Positions 62,101-64,000 of a DNA stretch of 64,000 bases are shown here, in pieces. Origin of the DNA: Blastomussa wellsi (taxonomy: Eukaryota; Cnidaria; Anthozoa; Scleractinia; Plerogyridae); the NCBI GenBank assembly GCA_947652115.1, contig OX393568.1, positions 12,793,121 to 12,857,120 on the forward strand. Reading direction: 5' to 3'. Every line of letters begins with the position of its first letter. Position 1 is the stretch's first letter. The translations under genes and the position numbers were made by a program. The notes under the pieces are model-generated. The model ran no database searches. It was not told the DNA's origin and saw only the letters and a program-made list of their open reading frames with translations.

Positions 62101-62876
62101 GGTAAAAACCCTACTACATTGTCAGGAATGCAAAAGAATTTACCACCAAGATGGTGCCACAGACCAAAAAGTACCAGATGGTGTACAACAAACACGGCAT
62201 TGACCCAGCCATATTCCTGACATAAATTTAAATGGACGAGAGAACAACGGATGACAAGTACCAGGTCAGGCTGATTGCAGTGAAGCCACGAGTGGCACTG
62301 TTGAAGCAACTAAGCAACTAAGCATATGTTTAGCCGAAGTTGTCGCATCCCATCTTGCCAAGAGTATACAAAAAGAGTCGGAGAGCATGCATGAGGCCGT
62401 TCCGTGGTGGAGGTTTTGAATGAGGGTTCAAAATCTTCTCTTAGTCCTGTCTCAATTATTTATAATTCTATCAGCAAATAATTCGTTTTGGGCTCTAAAA
62501 CCTTATTTCAAGTAAGGCACGCAATTTGGCGCAAATTTCAAAATGTTGTGGCACGCATTTCTATTTGCCTGTTCAATATGAACATGTCAAGAAAATTTCA
62601 GACCATTCAAGTTGCCGGTTTTTCGAAATCGGAATATTACAGCCATTCAAGGCGTCCCAACTTTCGACATTGGTTGTATAAAGTAGAAGACCGAAACGGC
62701 TAAGGTAGCTTTCGCGCGGTTTTCACTGTGGACTTTAGATTTCCAAGCAAACATGCTGACAAAACAGTAGTGGTACATGTATTAAAAGAAGATCCTTGGC
62801 ATACTCGATGACGAGCAGAAAAAAGCTTTTTCTCTAAGAAGTTGCCTTGCTTAATACGTTCAACCAACCTCGTGTT
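59178..62876. other. Downstream intronic region, no gene recognised
   Basis: Scattered short frames without domain motifs. A (TAA)n-rich stretch lies at 61121-61161. Phrases such as a basic KKATRSSCVRVPTMKDIMQR near 61290-61350 hint at a decayed transposon protein, but I cannot name it. Confidence 0.35.
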
Positions 62877-63018
62877 TGAGTGTTTTCGTTTTCAAGGGGG
62901 TCCTCGTTTTTGAGGGGTCTTCGTGTTCAAGGGTCTTAGTTTTCGAGGGGGTCTTCGTTTTCATGGGAGTTTTCGAGGGGTCTTCGTGTTCGAGGGTCTT
63001 CGTTTTCGTGGGGGTCTT
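62877..63018 (+). repeat. GAGGGTCTTCGTTTTC-type minisatellite
   Basis: About eight imperfect units of 16-18 bp alternating (G)GGTCTTCGTTTTC and (G)GGTCTTCGTGTTCGA. On the minus strand it reads as an acidic/basic peptide repeat (ENEDP/TRRPLEN), but there is no gene context. Confidence 0.8.
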
Positions 63019-64000
63019 TCTCTGCGATAAATTGGACGTTGAATTGAAATGATCGATCAATGAAATCAAAGATAAAAAGCAAGTTTAGTGTTTTCAAAGA
63101 CCTAACAACATGATCAAAAATGAAAAAAAAAACGGGCCTCGTGAAGACACAGTTCTTCAGGTTCAGCTGCTTCAAATGCAATTGCACACGTCATGTTATG
63201 TACGCACAGTCGTACGTTCATAAAGATTTTTGTCATGATGGCCCACTAGGAATTAGATGGGGCCAGCATGCGCGCTATGTTATAATCTTGTTTGAAAATT
63301 ATTCATTCCAGACGTGAAAATGAAGACCATGAAATTAAATCACACCATGAAATATTCATGCTGTTGAAAACATAAAAGTTATTACACACTGTGATATTAA
63401 ATGAATACGAGTCACATCCTAGCCTTGGATTACTTTCTCAACCTGAGATCTTGAGTAAAAAGGACAGTTCATTTACTAACGTCTACAATGTACAAAATTT
63501 GGCTACATTCCTTGAGTATTAAGAAAATTATGCACTTTTTGCAAAACAAGTAAGTTGCCTGGTTTCCGACCACTTTGTCCAGTTTCCAGCCATTGATACC
63601 TCCCTTGGATAAGAAAACTCAATATTAGTTCTTCGGTTCCTCAACTGCCATTTCATGAACAATCATTGACAAATTATGTTAGCATTACCTCCAGTTACAA
63701 GGATGAATCAATGGCAATGAAATACAATCTTATTCAATGCTACACTAACATAGTAATTTCTCTAACAGAAGTTTCTTAGTTTCAATTATTTAACTAAATA
63801 TAATCCGATTTTGAACAATGTCTTTCTTGGTGGCCAGCATAGGCATACGGTCAGGGAGGCTGCAGCCCCAATTTTTGGGCAAATCAGATTGTTTGGGCAG
63901 TATGAGAAAATTGGGGCAAGGCAACTTGGGAGAATGTTTTGGGCAAGTGGTTCACCGCCCCACCTGGCAAAAAAATTGCCTGTACGTCTATGGTGGTCGG
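63019..64000. other. Right flank, no gene recognised
   Basis: AT-rich. Near 63865-63950 TTGGGGCAAG/TTGGGCA motifs recur as a short dispersed repeat. No gene. Confidence 0.4.

Overview
This is metazoan nuclear DNA, not a microbial genome. It is AT-rich and intron-bearing, with tRNA-derived SINEs, DIRS-, Penelope-, Ty3/Gypsy- and LINE-type remnants, foldback elements and a vertebrate-type (CCCTAA)n telomere repeat. The mix of transposon families and the Polinton protein types look most like an anthozoan cnidarian (coral or anemone). That taxonomic guess is inference from family resemblance, not a database match.

The centrepiece is one almost complete Polinton/Maverick (adintovirus-like) giant element of 20,914 bp at 10994-31907. 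It is bounded by inverted terminal repeats that begin AGTAGTAATA and by a 6-bp target duplication CATTAT (10988-10993 and 31908-31913). It landed inside an older ~0.68-kb foldback element (10902-10987 plus 31914-32507). It encodes a retrovirus-like integrase with a chromodomain, two tandem penton-type minor capsid genes, the C-terminal half of the double-jelly-roll major capsid protein, an adenain-type cysteine protease, an FtsK/HerA-type packaging ATPase, several small basic virion-like proteins, a parvovirus-VP1-like phospholipase A2 domain, a RING-like protein and a protein-primed family B DNA polymerase. About fifteen genes lie head to tail on the minus strand (23.0-14.05 kb), mostly with overlapping stop/start codons. 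Nearly every large gene carries one or two lesions (nonsense codon, 1-nt frameshift, MITE insertion, lost half), so this copy is a fossil, although the PolB catalytic motifs are intact.

The most unusual structure is at 24.66-28.14 kb. A 31-codon leader exon ends in a strong 5' splice site (GTAAGA). Downstream lies a tandem array of seven related ~100-codon zinc-binding units followed by the polymerase exon. Every downstream unit from the second on, and the polymerase exon, begins straight after a 3' splice-site-like CAG in the same phase 0, and each unit ends in its own stop just before or across the next acceptor. A smaller arrangement of the same kind (common RING exons, then alternative phase-matched 3' exons) sits at the opposite end (12.45-13.78 kb). 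I read both as splice-choice gene cassettes.

The flanks hold: a DIRS-like RT/RNase H relic (1.3-2.5 kb); a three-unit 262-bp tRNA-SINE tandem array (2.56-3.23 kb); a second, internally deleted Polinton relic (3.9-8.3 kb); an RecQ-like helicase fragment (34.8-35.2 kb); a 3.1-kb element flanked by TTAA (35.17-38.26 kb) containing a 2A-like motif; a Penelope-like element with direct terminal repeats (44.6-46.9 kb); a degenerate Gypsy element with both LTRs, a nested LINE tail and an inverted integrase end (48.9-54.2 kb); a LINE (54.4-56.8 kb); and a minisatellite (62.9-63.0 kb). Phase-compatible short exons at 8.9, 9.2, 38.5 and 59.1 kb suggest that the whole region lies in the introns of one plus-strand host gene for a coiled-coil protein.
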